Below are positions 1 to 11,083 of a stretch of DNA of 64,000 nucleotides, piece after piece; position 1 is the stretch's first letter; every line of letters begins with the position of its first letter. The notes beneath the pieces are model-generated. The model saw only the letters and a list, made by a program, of their open reading frames with translations. It searched no databases and was not told the DNA's origin. The translations under genes and the position numbers were made by a program. This DNA comes from Plazaster borealis (taxonomy: Eukaryota > Echinodermata > Asteroidea > Forcipulatida > Labidiasteridae). The stretch spans positions 2,976,001-3,040,000 of the forward strand of contig CM037470.1 of NCBI GenBank assembly GCA_021014325.1. The letters run 5' to 3'.

Positions 1-1146
1 AGCAACTACGATTGATTTGCAGTTACGATCAATCTTAGATCTTTGTGAAATCGAGCCCACTGGTCCTGCCCCTGGTCTGCCATAAATTTTTGGAGTCAAA
101 ATACATGGACAGATTTGGTGCGCGTGTAACTGCAAGCGCGTCACCGAGAAGGTACACGTACAGCACAGAACTCACACGATGAATGTGACCACAAATGGCG
201 CAAGCAAGATTCATCATAAAAAATTATACAAAATAGGATGACGTCACGTGAATGTTTTGTTTTCTTTGTGAGGGCGCCCTACCTAAAAGCAACTGCGTGT
301 GTATGTTTAAAGAGAGAGGGGGGAACAAAAATAAACGAATTGATGAAACGAAAATGAAATTTATCTCGTAGTAGCTCTTCGTATAAACAAACAAAATCAA
401 TTAAAATTTGTCAAAGATGAACTGGCATGCCATATTCACTGGAGGGCGCCCCCTGCTAAGGCCTGACCAGCCATTATTTGATGGGCGTGAGGCATTATGA
501 CGATTTGCACTCTTGTCTTAGCGATGGCATTTTCAACTGATTTTAAAGATGGGGAAAATAGACCAAGATTCAAATTATCATGGGGAGAATCAAGTAAAAT
601 GCTAGTTTCATGGACAATGTAAATTCCTGGCCTCTTTCTACATTAGTTCGGATAAAAAAAGACAGGTAAACTACTTTGAAGTACACATCTTCTAATAAAA
701 AAATATTTAAAAATACATTAAAATAAAAAAGTAACAATAAAATAAATAAATAAATAGATATTTTAGATGGAAATGTCATACTTTAATTTACTTCATGGAT
801 GGATGCTCTCTTCCTTGGATGGATGCTCTCTTCAATTTAATGTTTGGTTAATCGTTTCCATTCGAGAAAAAAAATACAAATACAAATAAATAAATAAGGA
901 AAAAGAAAGTAAAACACCCAGGAGTATAGGTGACACACAAAGACGATTTTCGATGAAAAATTTCGGTCAAACTGCCGAATAAATGGGTACCGATTCGGTC
1001 AAAACCTGCCCGGGGTGCAAGATTTGTTTTCCTACCAACTTGTTGTCCCCTCATACGGCGAACTGTGTACAAACTTCTTTTGATAGCGCCCTCTTTTGAA
1101 TCCTCCTCCTCCATTCCATGTTAATTTCCCGTATGGGGGACAAAAA
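1..1146. other. non-coding, no gene seen
   Basis: No ORF here has recognisable protein features or splice-consistent structure. The stretch is AT-rich. It contains a short duplicated motif (GGATGGATGCTCTCTTC, twice at about 800-832) and otherwise nothing I can assign. Confidence 0.6.
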
Positions 1147-1676
1147 GACAACTGAGCTACACATAGCCACCCATGTTGGCGGTCTCCCCAAGTTGTCAAT
1201 ATATTTGTTCGGGGTGCCAGTCAGTAGCCATTTAACCATACGGAGCTCTGAAAGTGCCATCCGACATGTTGAGACAACTGAGCTACATAGCCCCCCATGT
1301 TGGCGGTCTCCCCAAGTTGTCAATATATTTGTTCGGGGTGCCAGTCAGAAGCCATTTAACCATACGGAGCTCTGAAAGTGCCATCCGACATGTTGAGACA
1401 ACTGAGCTACACATAGCCACCCATGTTGGCGGTCTCCCCAAGTTGTCAATATATTTGTTCGGGGTGCCAGTCTGTCAATATATTTGTTCGGGGTGCCAGT
1501 CAGAAGCCATTTAACCATACGGAGCTCTGAAAGTGCCATCCGACATGTTGAGACAACTGAGCTACATAGCCCCCCATGTTGGCGGTCTCCCCAAGTTGTC
1601 AATATATTTGTTCGGGGTGCCAGTCAGAAGCCATTTAACCATACGGAGCTCTGAAAGTGCCATCCGACATGTTGAG
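1147..1676. repeat. tandem repeat, 4 copies of a ~125-bp unit
   Basis: Units begin at 1147, 1273, 1397 and 1552 with GACAACTGAGCTAC and end with CATCCGACATGTTGA. Copies 2 and 4 lack a CA dinucleotide near their start. Copy 3 is about 30 bp longer because the motif GTCAATATATTTGTTCGGGG and following bases are internally duplicated. Alternating unit types (1 and 3 like each other, 2 and 4 like each other) suggest expansion as a dimer. ORFs across the array on both strands are by-products of the repeat. Confidence 0.95.
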
Positions 1677-2026
1677 ATTCCGAGATAATTTACTGCGGGA
1701 TGATGTTATTAGATGACGAGATCCTGAGATGATTTATCTCGGAATAGGACGACATCTTTTAAAGTAAGATGTCGTCTTTCTAATATAATATTCAAGGATG
1801 TCATCATCGTTAAGGTATAAGAAGTCCACTTTCTTAGAATTATCGCGAGATGATAACATCCTGAAATAATGTTGAGAACCCAAGATAACTTGTCTTGGGA
1901 AGACGACATTCTGCTTTCAAGATGTTGTCATCGGAGATAAAATTATCTCTGGGTGTCGTAATATCTTACTTCTATGGTTTCATAACCGTAAATTAGGTCA
2001 GGGTCTGAACAGGTTGGATGGTACGT
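1677..2026. repeat. degenerate ATCTCGGGATGACGACATC-like palindromic repeats
   Basis: Short, diverged, partly palindromic segments recur here (GAGATGATTTATCTCGG, GACGACATCTT, AAGATGTCGTC and relatives). No coding potential was seen. It may be an old MITE or a satellite fragment; I cannot delimit it better. Confidence 0.45.
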
Positions 2027-2593
2027 TCACTGTAAAAAATGTCCGTAAATTTACGGACTCCGTAAAGTGAAATATTCCGTATTTTCGCCGTAATTTTACG
2101 GACTTTCCGTAAATGTAAATATTAATTATGCTAATAAGCGTAATTACAATCAACCACATTTGCCCAAACACCTACACATAATGTAGTACATGTAAGTAGG
2201 CCTACATATTGTTATTTCACCCTCAACCGTGTACACATGTACAAACTCATGTTTTTTATTTCACGGAATGAAAAAAACTTTTCCAGTAATATAGCTGCCA
2301 GCAAAGAACGTTCCGTATTCCTGCAGCAATATATCGGAAAAGTTTTTTCATTCCGCAAAATAAAAAAACCCTTCACATGAGTTTGTACATGTGTACACGG
2401 TTGTGGGTGAAATAACAATATGTACTTACATGTACTATATTATGTGTAGGTGTTTGGGCAAATGTGGTTGATTGTAATTACGCTTATTAGCATAATTAAT
2501 ATTTATATTTACGGAAAGTCCGTAAAATTACGGCGAAAATACGGATATTTCACTTTACGGAGTCCGTAAATTTACGGACATTTTTAACAGTGA
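2027..2593. mobile_element. fold-back (long inverted repeat) element, 567 bp
   Basis: The two halves are reverse complements almost to the centre. The left arm starts TCACTGTAAAAAATGTCCG and the right arm ends CGGACATTTTTAACAGTGA; the turn lies near 2300-2320. Arms are about 270 bp with few mismatches. The flanking trinucleotide CGT on both sides is a possible short target duplication. There is no coding capacity beyond arm-derived ORFs. It is a non-autonomous DNA element of unknown superfamily. Confidence 0.85.
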
Positions 2594-2840
2594 CGTATAC
2601 TACATAGCTCCTTACCAATAATAACTACAAACTGATTACTGCAATTTCGAGGCATGTTTGTTCTGATCAATGCATTATATTCTACTTTTAACCCGACTCA
2701 AACATGCGGCAACGCGACAACTTGGGTCGACTGAGTGAGTGAAGTGAAGTTTAATACATCTTTCCAACCATATTATTCATTTCATAACCATCGATTTTAT
2801 GAGCCCAACGCGCCCAACCAAAGGCAACGTTGCTCGATCT

Positions 2841-3095
2841 TTAAAGGCATCGTACACGTTTGGGAATTGGAGCCTATTGTTTGTTTCAAACCTATACAGT
2901 TGTAGATATAAAACCAACCTGTGAAAATTTCATTTCAAAAGGTGGTAGTGTTTTTTAGATATTGCCGAACATCTGGAGCGGTTATGTCCACGCAGGAAGA
3001 ATAATCTGCATTGGAATATGCATTATTCTTACCAAGTCATTTTTTATTGCCATTAATTGTCAGAGTCATTTACCAAACGTGTACGATGCCTTTAA
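2841..3095. mobile_element. TTAA-flanked MITE, copy 1
   Basis: It starts TTAAAGGCATCGTACACGTT and ends with the reverse complement, flanked by TTAA on each side. It shares termini with the elements at 5022, 22698, 34164 and 47193, but its interior is different or shorter. TTAA target duplication is typical of piggyBac-like elements; membership is inferred from that alone. Confidence 0.75.
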
Positions 3096-4180
3096 ATGAA
3101 TATGGATAGAAAGGTGTATTAAAAGTACAATATAAATGACCCACGCAAATACGCCTCGAAATTGTGTGGTTTTCTTTCTACAAATTTGTAGAACCAAAGT
3201 TTTGAATCCATGCTATTTCATGTATTTTATCGATTACACAAAACATGAACACTGTATGCGACTTTTTCGTCAGCTCTTTGTGTCACACAGGGCAATTTTT
3301 CCAGGCAACCTTGGGAGGCTACAAACTGCATTGTATGGAAGGAACACCTCGGCAGCACAAGAGACATTCTCTTACTGAATCTCACTATCCCCCCTAAGAA
3401 AACAAAATGAGAAAACTGAAATGTGAATGAATTTCCTTATTGGAGACTGCCTGGAACTGGTTTCCTGTAAAATTGCCTCGTGTGACATGGCCTCAACCAA
3501 TCCACGTATACTATAACAGTTTTTATTATGCGAACGGTTTATTTAGGTACTCTATACGCATGACACATAAGAGGACATTTACACATCAATCATTATGACT
3601 ACGCGTCATCTGCTGTTTTTTAGATGCTTTATTGGTTGACCTTGCTGCGTTGTATAGTCATGTGGAGGACAACACACCAGACATTTTGGGAAACATTTCG
3701 GGGTAATTATACGCATAAATTGTCACAGTGGTTGGCTTTTTTGGTGTGCTTTCTGCCTCTCTCTCTCTAGCGTTGTGTTATCATTTAGTCTTCGGCAAAG
3801 ACTCTGCTAGCGCCGAAACGTCAGAACATTAACTACATATTTTTGGGGGTGCAGTGGTGAAATTTGTAAGCTTGGTGATGAGAACCGTTCATCAACTTTG
3901 AGCTAGAGAAATGTGGATATCTCAACCTGATGATCCAATATGTGTTGGCAGTCGATTCGCACACTGGTGGTATGTAACGAATGAATATTCAACTATAAAA
4001 ATATATAACAATGATATAAAAAATACTTGTCAGTGTTATAACAGCTACCATGACTTACAACGGTGAACTAGGATGTATGGGCAGCGGCTACCCTCACATT
4101 AACCAACATGGCAACATGGCGGATATATACCAGATCGTAGAAATGCGGAAAGAAATATAATGGTTAAATTTGTTTTATTT
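3096..4180. other. non-coding; contains one isolated fold-back arm
   Basis: No gene was seen. At about 3770-3835 a segment containing AAGACTCTGCTAGCGCCGAA matches one arm of the fold-back element in the glycosyltransferase intron (18081-18373). At 3180-3300 there is a diverged piece of the family seen at 35003 and 48818 (ACACAAAACATGAACACTGT). Confidence 0.5.
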
Positions 4181-4505
4181 TTTAAAGGTATTATACAGGA
4201 TTGGTAGAGCTGACAAAATAGTCGCTGTGTTCATGTTTTGTGTGATCAACCATACACATGAAATAACATACCTGTGAAAATGTGGGTGACTGCTCTATAT
4301 TCCGACAGCCCTATGTTCCGACATCCCTATGTTCCGACAACCCTATGTTAAAACAAAAACACTCGTGATTTATATGCTAGGGTTGGGGTTAGGGTTAGAG
4401 TTAGGAATAAGAATAGGGAAATACACTGGGGATGTCGGAACATAGGGGTGTCGGAACATAGGTGTGTAACCAAAATGTGGGCTTAATCCGTTAATTGTGT
4501 GAGTT
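4181..4505. mobile_element. TTAA-type MITE fragment interrupted by a small fold-back insertion
   Basis: The outer sequence starts TTAAAGGTATTATACAGGAT and is related, in opposite orientation, to 35003-35120 and 48818-48905. It is interrupted at about 4288-4473 by a GC-richer insert whose ends are inverted copies of a CCCTATGTTCCGACA motif and whose middle carries GGGTTAGGGTTAG. Outer sequence resumes at AAAATGTGGGCTTAATCC. Confidence 0.6.
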
Positions 4506-5021
4506 AGGAGAAAATAGTGAGAACAAATAACCTGCACAATTTCTAGCATGTAAATACATTGTCCTTAATTTTTGTTGTCACAATTGAAATCAGCTGTTGT
4601 GGTTTTTGAAGGGTTTCAGATACAGTTTTCTCAAATATGACTTCATTTCAGAGGGAAATATTTCACAGAAAAAACTGGTTCTAGTATAAACTTCATAATC
4701 AGTTAACATTCAGACTAAAATTAAACAAAGATTGTTTTTTATCCTTACTAAATTAAAGATTCAAAACCTTAAGGACACCGTGTGAAAACAATTTATACGA
4801 CTGGGGCACGATATGGGGCGCAAGCGGATGCGTTTTATGGTACGACGGATAAATAACTGTATTTTGGGGGACAAAAGGATCCAGAAAATGGGTCAAGCTA
4901 ACGCAGCATCCGATCTAACATCCCATTTTTATTTTAAAGCCAGATTCCGGTTCAGTCTGATCCAGAAATGGGTCAGGCTCCCTGGGACCTGGAATCTGGA
5001 TCACTTCAGACCCGCGGGAGG
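4506..5021. other. non-coding with a fragment of the CTGGGACCAGGAATC repeat family
   Basis: No gene was seen. At about 4863-5010, diverged copies of the 49-bp unit that makes the arrays at 35863 and 58645 are present (GGTCAGGCTCCCTGGGACC). The short ORF over them is repeat-derived. Confidence 0.5.
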
Positions 5022-5386
5022 TTTAAAAGGCATCGTACACGTTTGGTAATGACTCAAATTAGCATAAAAACTGACTTGCAACAGAGAGCTGTTGATAGTA
5101 TAAAACATTGTGAGAAACGACTCCCTCTGAAGTAACGTAGTTTTTGAGAAAGAGGTAATTTCTCACTAAAATAATAAAAACTTCTTGCAAGAGAAGTTTT
5201 TATTCCTGTATCTGAAAGCACACAAATTTGTACAACAAGGTTGTTTTTTCTTTCATCATTTTCTTGCAACTTCGATGACCAATTGAGCCCAAGTTTTCAC
5301 AGACTTGTTATTTTATGCATATGTTGGGATACACCAAGTGAGAACACTGGTCTTTGACAATTTCCAAACGTGTACGATGCCTTTAA
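5022..5386. mobile_element. TTAA-flanked MITE, copy 2 (about 365 bp)
   Basis: It is bounded by TTAA and has termini AGGCATCGTACACG and CGTGTACGATGCCT. The interior includes GAGCTGTTGATAGTATAAAA, GACCAATTGAGCCCAAG and ATGTTGGGATACACCAAGTG, shared with the copies at 22698, 34164 and 47193. No protein is encoded. Confidence 0.85.
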
Positions 5387-5390
5387 CAGG

Positions 5391-5700
5391 TGCAGGTAGG
5401 GATTGAAAATTCAATCCACATGCAAGGCTCTGGGCCCAACGTTATAGGGAGCTGCTTATAAGCAGGAAATGTTGCTACAAAAATTTCTGCTGCGCAAAAA
5501 ATACCAAGAAACCAGGCAAAAATGACACACGGTATTTTGGCTGGTAACCTCATTCCGGTACGCACAATTGTTTGCTAAATAATTGTGTTCCTATTAAGGA
5601 GCTCTAAGTGGGCCCCGGTCTAAGGTGGGATTCGAACCGTACTCCGTAGAGTGAAAGGGCGGCAAGAAACCACTTTAACCACCCTTAGACTATGGGCCGT
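5391..5700 (-). mobile_element. probable tRNA-derived SINE
   Basis: Read on the minus strand, 5697 to 5612 resembles a tRNA. It has an A-box-like TAGTCTAAGGGTGGTTA, an anticodon-loop-like CTTTCAC (a TTC reading would be Glu) and a good B box GGTTCGAATCCCACC. Stems are imperfect, so it is not a functional tRNA. Non-tRNA sequence continues downstream to about 5391, next to the TTAA MITE. The tRNA-related head with pol III boxes fits a SINE. Confidence 0.55.
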
Positions 5701-5719
5701 GGCCCTGAAATTCTTCTAG

Positions 5720-7871
5720 ATAACGATTCTTGTTCTCTCCGGAGGGGGTTTGGATGAAATTTGACCAAGTTGTAATGTGTCTAAGCAAGAATCCAATTGT
5801 TCCCACGCTCAAATGTTGCACTAATGTGTAATTCACGGATAAAATGCCACATTTTCCAACATAAAGAAAACCATAAGAAAAACAGCGCCCTCAATTGACC
5901 AACAAAAATAGGCTTTCTCCACCTAGGTACAGTTTACGCCCAAAAAAGTCACATTGTGATGTGGAACCCTTTATAATTTTAAAGATCATGTTTGCTAACA
6001 ACATTAGTATAAAAGTTTATATGCTCATGTCACTTTTGGAACACTGTTTTTTTAACTGTACTTGGTGTTTATATTTGACTCGTGGGAATTGGCTACAGGC
6101 CAGTTGGTCCCTTGTTAAATTGTTGAATCTCCACACTATTTCCAGGCAATTAACAATTCATGACTTTTATAACAAATGAAAGGAATGGGGCACATCATAC
6201 GTTTGTAAATAACCTGACTTGGGGGGTCAGTCTTGTAAAATAAATAAGGACGCCATTTCATGTTGATTGTAAACTAACTGGAGTTACTGATACACTTTGT
6301 ATTAACCCACAAAGTATGAAGCCCTATAAGAAAAAGTAACAAACTCAGATATTTCCTTTTTTGAATTTATTGACTGTCAATTCAACTTGCCTGATCAAAA
6401 ATATACATGTTTAATTCAATAAATTATGTGACGTTTTACTTTAATTTTCCTGTCCCTAGAAATCTGTAGAGAATATTATGTCCTACAAATGTAGTTATAA
6501 TCTGTAAAAGAAAAACCACCAAAACATTTCTTTCTGCATTACAATTTGTTTAAATTTCACACCACAGCTCTGTATGGGTTTAAAAACAGTCCCCTGTGTG
6601 GATAACAAATTCATAACTTACAAAAAGAACCATTTAATATCATGTCATGATTTATGTGCATAAAGACAAAGGAATGCTCATAAAATAAAATAAAACCATT
6701 TATTTCAACACATTAAACAATACAAATTGTGTGTATCGATTAGAAATAAAGAACTAAAATATAAATGCACATTAATGTTCTGTTCAATCGTTTACATGTT
6801 TAATTAAATAGTACATTTATATAGACGCTCTATAGACGTGGTGAAAAACAATAATGAAAACAGTTACAATAAGTATTACAAAAATAATAGTGATGTGCTG
6901 GGAAAGTAGATTGGTGCTGGATAATGATCTCAGATTAGATTACCAATTTCCAGTCAGACATTCAACTGGGCCCAAATTTCATAAAACCTGTATGTAGTGG
7001 AATTGTTGCTTACTGAACTGCTTTCATTTCATTAAACAAAGCTAACCATAATCATACTGAAAGATGTGCTTATTTGTGGCTAGCAATGAGTGACATAGTT
7101 TTGCAACCAAATTTTATTTCTATTTTGTACTGTGAGTGTGATTCATCTTGGTTCTTTTCAGAACTCCCAAGTTCAGAACAGAAGAAACACTTCACCTGAT
7201 TACCGTCTCATCACAAACCTTAAAATCCCTTATGCATTTACTCCGATCCTGTTTGATGACCATAACATTTCACATGGAACTTTTAATTAATGTGGTTCTG
7301 AAAAGAAACTTAGCTTTAAATCATTGGTTCTGTCACATGCACTGGCAATTTAAAGAACAGAACTTTAAAGGGACTTGCTTACACATAAGCGTACATGAAA
7401 CCTAAAACAATGTCTATAGGCCTATCCATGGTAAAGTTGACGTAACGTCTGATGATCACCTCCTTAAAACAGAGGAGTTTGCGGATAAAAAAACACGTGC
7501 ATGCAGAGGAATCTATTCCATTTAAGATATCGTATGCGATTAGGATCTTACAGTGATCAAACAGATCCGACTAGAATACAAAAGACTAGTGCTAAACCTA
7601 GTTAAAGTATAACGTTAAGCAGATAATCAATACAGACTAAAACACTTACTTGGTGATTGGAAATTCAAATTTTCTGAACATCTGTGTCTGGCGTTCTGAC
7701 AACCTATAACAAGGTTCAACAGTTCACCATTGTTGTATTTGAACCTTTAGATTTGAATTAAATTTCTTTCACATCTTGTTCAAAAACTGAGGAGAAATTT
7801 TCAATTTTTTTTTCAATTTTCAAATCGTCTTGAAAATACGCGCGCGGGAGAAGCATCCGGCGCAACGTGTC
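5720..7871. other. non-coding, AT-rich, no gene seen
   Basis: Small ORFs (for example 5895-6179 and 7148-7405) have no domain, no splice context and no repeat support, and I regard them as chance. About 110 bp at 5728-5825 recurs in inverse orientation at 15440-15545 (shared TTGTTCCCACGCTCAAATGT and GGAGAGAACAAG), so part of this stretch is a dispersed repeat. Confidence 0.55.
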
Positions 7872-8088
7872 CTATAGACCGTATTGAATATGACGTCACC
7901 GTTCAAATATCTGCCCTACCACATGGCGTCTGTGCGCGTGTGCGTGTGCGTGCATTTGCCGTAGAAATCAAACCGGGAACGCTGCGTGATTTGGCTTCAT
8001 TGATGTGCGCGTTTAGACGCGCATACGGTTTGCCCTACAAGATGGGGACTTTCATAACAACAAAGGGGTTATTCAATACGGTCTATAG
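7872..8088. mobile_element. MITE, CTATAGACCG family, member 1
   Basis: Terminal inverted repeats CTATAGACCGTATTGAAT and its complement enclose a GC-richer interior with GCGTGTGCGTG. It is one of three neighbouring elements with related ends. Confidence 0.75.
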
Positions 8089-8368
8089 ACCCATTGCATA
8101 TGATGTCACACTCTAGAAAAAAGAACAGATCATTGGACGATAGCTGTTTTCTGTGCGTAAAAACGTGTGCGTGACCTCAGCGTATCTGTAGCGTTTTGCA
8201 AGGGGGATTTATTGATTTCTATAGACCCTAGAACGCGCCCGAACAATGCGCGTTATTTTGGGTGTCATAACTCTCTTTTGTGCATGTTTGTATACGATTT
8301 TGACACCCAAAATGACACCCAGGATAGGCGCATGTGAGTACGCTGCGCGTTGTGCAATGGGTCTATCC
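8081..8368. mobile_element. MITE, CTATAGACCG family, member 2
   Basis: It begins GTCTATAGACCCATTGCATA and ends TGCAATGGGTCTATC. Its first bases overlap the right end of member 1, so the two elements are joined head to tail through a shared CTATAGAC. Confidence 0.65.
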
Positions 8369-8447
8369 AGTCAATGGGTGCGTTCGATTAGCTTCCCTGG
8401 GTCGCGTTCGAATAGCTTTGACGTCATTCTCGGGGCTCAACCGGGTC

Positions 8448-8600
8448 GCGAATTTTTTTTCCCAAGCAGGTTTGCTATGATGACCTTTTTTTGTTATGAT
8501 TTTGATTTTTTTTTCGATCGGAATGCGGATGTTGGAAAGAAATAAAATATATAAAAAAAGGTAAATAAAAAAAAGTTTGGATTTTTTTTTTCGCACCCGG
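8448..8600. mobile_element. MITE with poly-T/poly-A rich ends
   Basis: Ends read CGCGAATTTTTTTTCCCAA and, inverted, TTTGGATTTTTTTTTTCGC. The interior contains CGATCGGAATGCGGATGTTG. A second copy lies in reverse orientation at about 43587-43745. Confidence 0.7.
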
Positions 8601-8684
8601 GTCAGCCCCAAGTGCTCCTGCTTGTGGAACGGGTCACTTTGGTGGGCTGACCGAGGTGCATGACGTCACGATGAAAAACTTTCT

Positions 8685-8864
8685 CAATAGACCGTATGCA
8701 TTGACGTCATCCAGTCGCCATCTTAGAGGTTAAACGATGACGAAACAATCGAAACGCACAGATTTGTACGCGCGGCGCACAGAATTGGCCAATGAACAAC
8801 CTCCATTTGACCTCTAGACGAGGGCGCCCTACTGTTATGACATCATGTGCATAAGGTCTATAGA
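8685..8864. mobile_element. MITE, CTATAGACCG family, member 3
   Basis: It starts CAATAGACCGTATGCATTGA and ends with the inverted GTGCATAAGGTCTATAG. Internal sequence differs from members 1 and 2. Confidence 0.6.
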
Positions 8865-9549
8865 CTGTGCAAGTCTCGCGCATATTTGAACTTCCGGGAC
8901 CATTGTGGTCCCAACCATATGATTTGTTTTGTCAATTATTTTAGTTTAACGTGGTTTATGACCATGAAAAATATATATGATGTTGGGAATGTTATACTTA
9001 GTGATAACAAATAGGAAAGTAAAATCAATTCAACAATACAACGAAGAAAACCAGAGAATTAAACTTGACCCCAGCTTCGGTTGCGTTGCTGCACAAAGTT
9101 AAGAATTTTGTGCTAACCTCCGATCACAAAACTGATGTAAACGCTTGTTTTGGATGCGCGATCGGCAGATGCTGTATATTGCAACGCAAAATCTTTTCAT
9201 AGCAGTCTATGGTTGTTGAGGCGTCAGCGTCCTCTTTAAACTGCGTCAAGCGTTAATTTTGCGCCCGTGTGACCATCGCGAATCCGCGAAAGTGGTTTAT
9301 GAAAAAAATTAAGACCAAATAAGCATCCTTGCCCAGAGTTTTAATTTTGCTTCAATAATAATTAACACATTATTTTTGTATTTCTTATAAAAACGAAAAC
9401 TGATTTTATAAAAATGTAATGAGTATTTTTGTTGCTCAGATTTTGTCATTGAATACAATTTAAAACAAAGATTTGATTTCAGAGAAAAAAAAATGTTCTT
9501 CGTTTGACTTGTTTTCTCATTCCGATACGCGCGAGACTTGCACAGTCTA
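8861..9549. mobile_element. inverted-repeat element, TAGACTGTGCAAGTCTCGCG ends
   Basis: The 20-bp start TAGACTGTGCAAGTCTCGCG is repeated as its exact complement at 9530-9549. The interior of about 650 bp has no coding region. The left end abuts MITE member 3 and shares TAGA with it. It is a non-autonomous DNA transposon of unknown superfamily. Confidence 0.65.
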
Positions 9550-9837
9550 TGGCCACCATTTTGTTTGTACTGCAGCGGGACATTTTCAGGAAGTTTGACA
9601 CTGCCCACATTTTCACCCTTAAAACAGCGACTTTGAGACCATTAAGTATTTTTATATTCGAGAACTTGTGTATCAAACTTGGGCTTGTACATTAATTAAT
9701 CGAACGCACCATTATAGAGATCATTGATAGTAACACGAGATAAGACGAGTCCTAACTCTTTGTGAGATCGACCCCAGATATAATAAGCGCAACCTACATG
9801 TATGTACTTTCACGACGATTTAATGACGCGGTCATGG

Positions 9838-10026
9838 TTGGAAAGGAAGAGCGAAATCATACATGTAGCCTGCAGAGTAATTTTGTGAATAGGGAACAGT
9901 GTAGCCACGAAGACAGTTCTGATTGTTTTTTTCACCAGGAGATGTGTGAATCAAGCAACTTTATTAGTGTATGTAGAGGCCTTGAGGCAAACAGAAAAAG
10001 TAACAAACCGGTACACACTCACAATG
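9838..10026 (-). repeat. terminal repeat of the Penelope-like element (downstream copy)
   Basis: It starts TTGGAAAGGAAGAGCGAAAT and ends ACACACTCACAATG. It is repeated in the same orientation at 11691-11867, and its first part is repeated inverted at 11867-11938. This copy carries an 11-bp insertion (near AGAAAAAGTAAC) absent from the other. It lies 3' of the minus-strand reverse transcriptase fragment. Confidence 0.75.
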
Positions 10027-11083
10027 TATCAAATATCCGTAATGGTTTAGGCGCAATCATTGGAAGGTGAAGAGCACTTTTTTGGGACAGGCTATTCTGA
10101 AACCACTGGAGGCGTGTTTTTGTTTTAAACGAAAATTTGGATTGAAAAGGGAGGGAAGGGCGTTGGATGAGTGGTGTGGGGGTAGTGGGGGGATGGTGAG
10201 GACCAGCATACATCTTCCATGAAGTTTACTATTTTTTCGACGTATGCTTAGAAACATTCCAAGTCAGATGTTGTATCTTCTCATAACGTGTGGGATGTCA
10301 TATCTGTGATATTAATTGCGTAGAATTCAATGCCGGCATGTTTTATGTATGAGAAGTGCAAGGCATTAGTTCTTATGCAACGATTTGTTTATATGACTTG
10401 GGAGGTCGGATGGTTGGGTTTAATGGAAGGTGGGGGTTGGGGGGAGGGAGACAGACAGAGTAAATTATTGCCCAGCCACAGGTTTGCTCAAACAGTCTCC
10501 GGCCAATTAACGTTGTGTAAACTTGTGTGCGGGAAATTTGAAACTGTTTCCGGCGGTGGCCATAAAGAGGCTGGGGAGCAAAATGTGTACGTATGTAATC
10601 GATGGCCAAAGGGCATAAGGTGTTTAACCATGCCTGGACCACTTCTAATTGTTTTATAATTAGATAACAGGACCTCTGTGTGGGAAGTGGGGTGTCCATA
10701 GGCTATGGTCATATACCTACTTTTTTTTTTTTTGGTACAAGAAAAAAACAGAATTATTTTGTTTTTTTGCCAAAGGAGAGGTTTGTCCAATTTCAAATTT
10801 CGTTAAACCAGTGATAATATGCTGAACCCATCTGTGTATAGCCTTTTAGGGGAGGGTGTCAGAGCATATTTTCTGTGCGTTTATATGCACTTCGTCAGTC
10901 ACCATTTTGTTTTTTTGTCCCCTGTAGGGTTTTTGATCTTGGTGCAAACCAGTGTGATCCCATTATCATTCTTCCGTATGTGCTGGACTCAAAGTGAAAG
11001 TTTGATGAACAAATTGTTTTTATGTTGGGCTATTGCTTATTGTCTCATCACCCCTTTCACTTGAGTCTCGTTTCTTGTTGTGT
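10027..11083. other. non-coding segment between Penelope-like terminal repeat and RT fragment
   Basis: On the minus strand this is 3' of the RT fragment, so it may be the element's 3' untranslated region. Small ORFs on both strands overlap each other and have no domain. I looked for a GIY-YIG endonuclease here on the minus strand and did not see one. Confidence 0.4.

Noticed and set aside
1051..1602. Related ORFs on both strands with repeated residues
   Set aside because: Produced by the ~125-bp tandem repeat; no domain and open on both strands.
5612..5697. Functional tRNA gene
   Set aside because: Acceptor and anticodon stems are imperfect and a longer non-tRNA body follows; better read as a SINE head.
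10330..10796. Three overlapping ORFs of about 100 residues on both strands
   Set aside because: They contradict each other, lack domains and fall in the untranslated part of the Penelope-like element.
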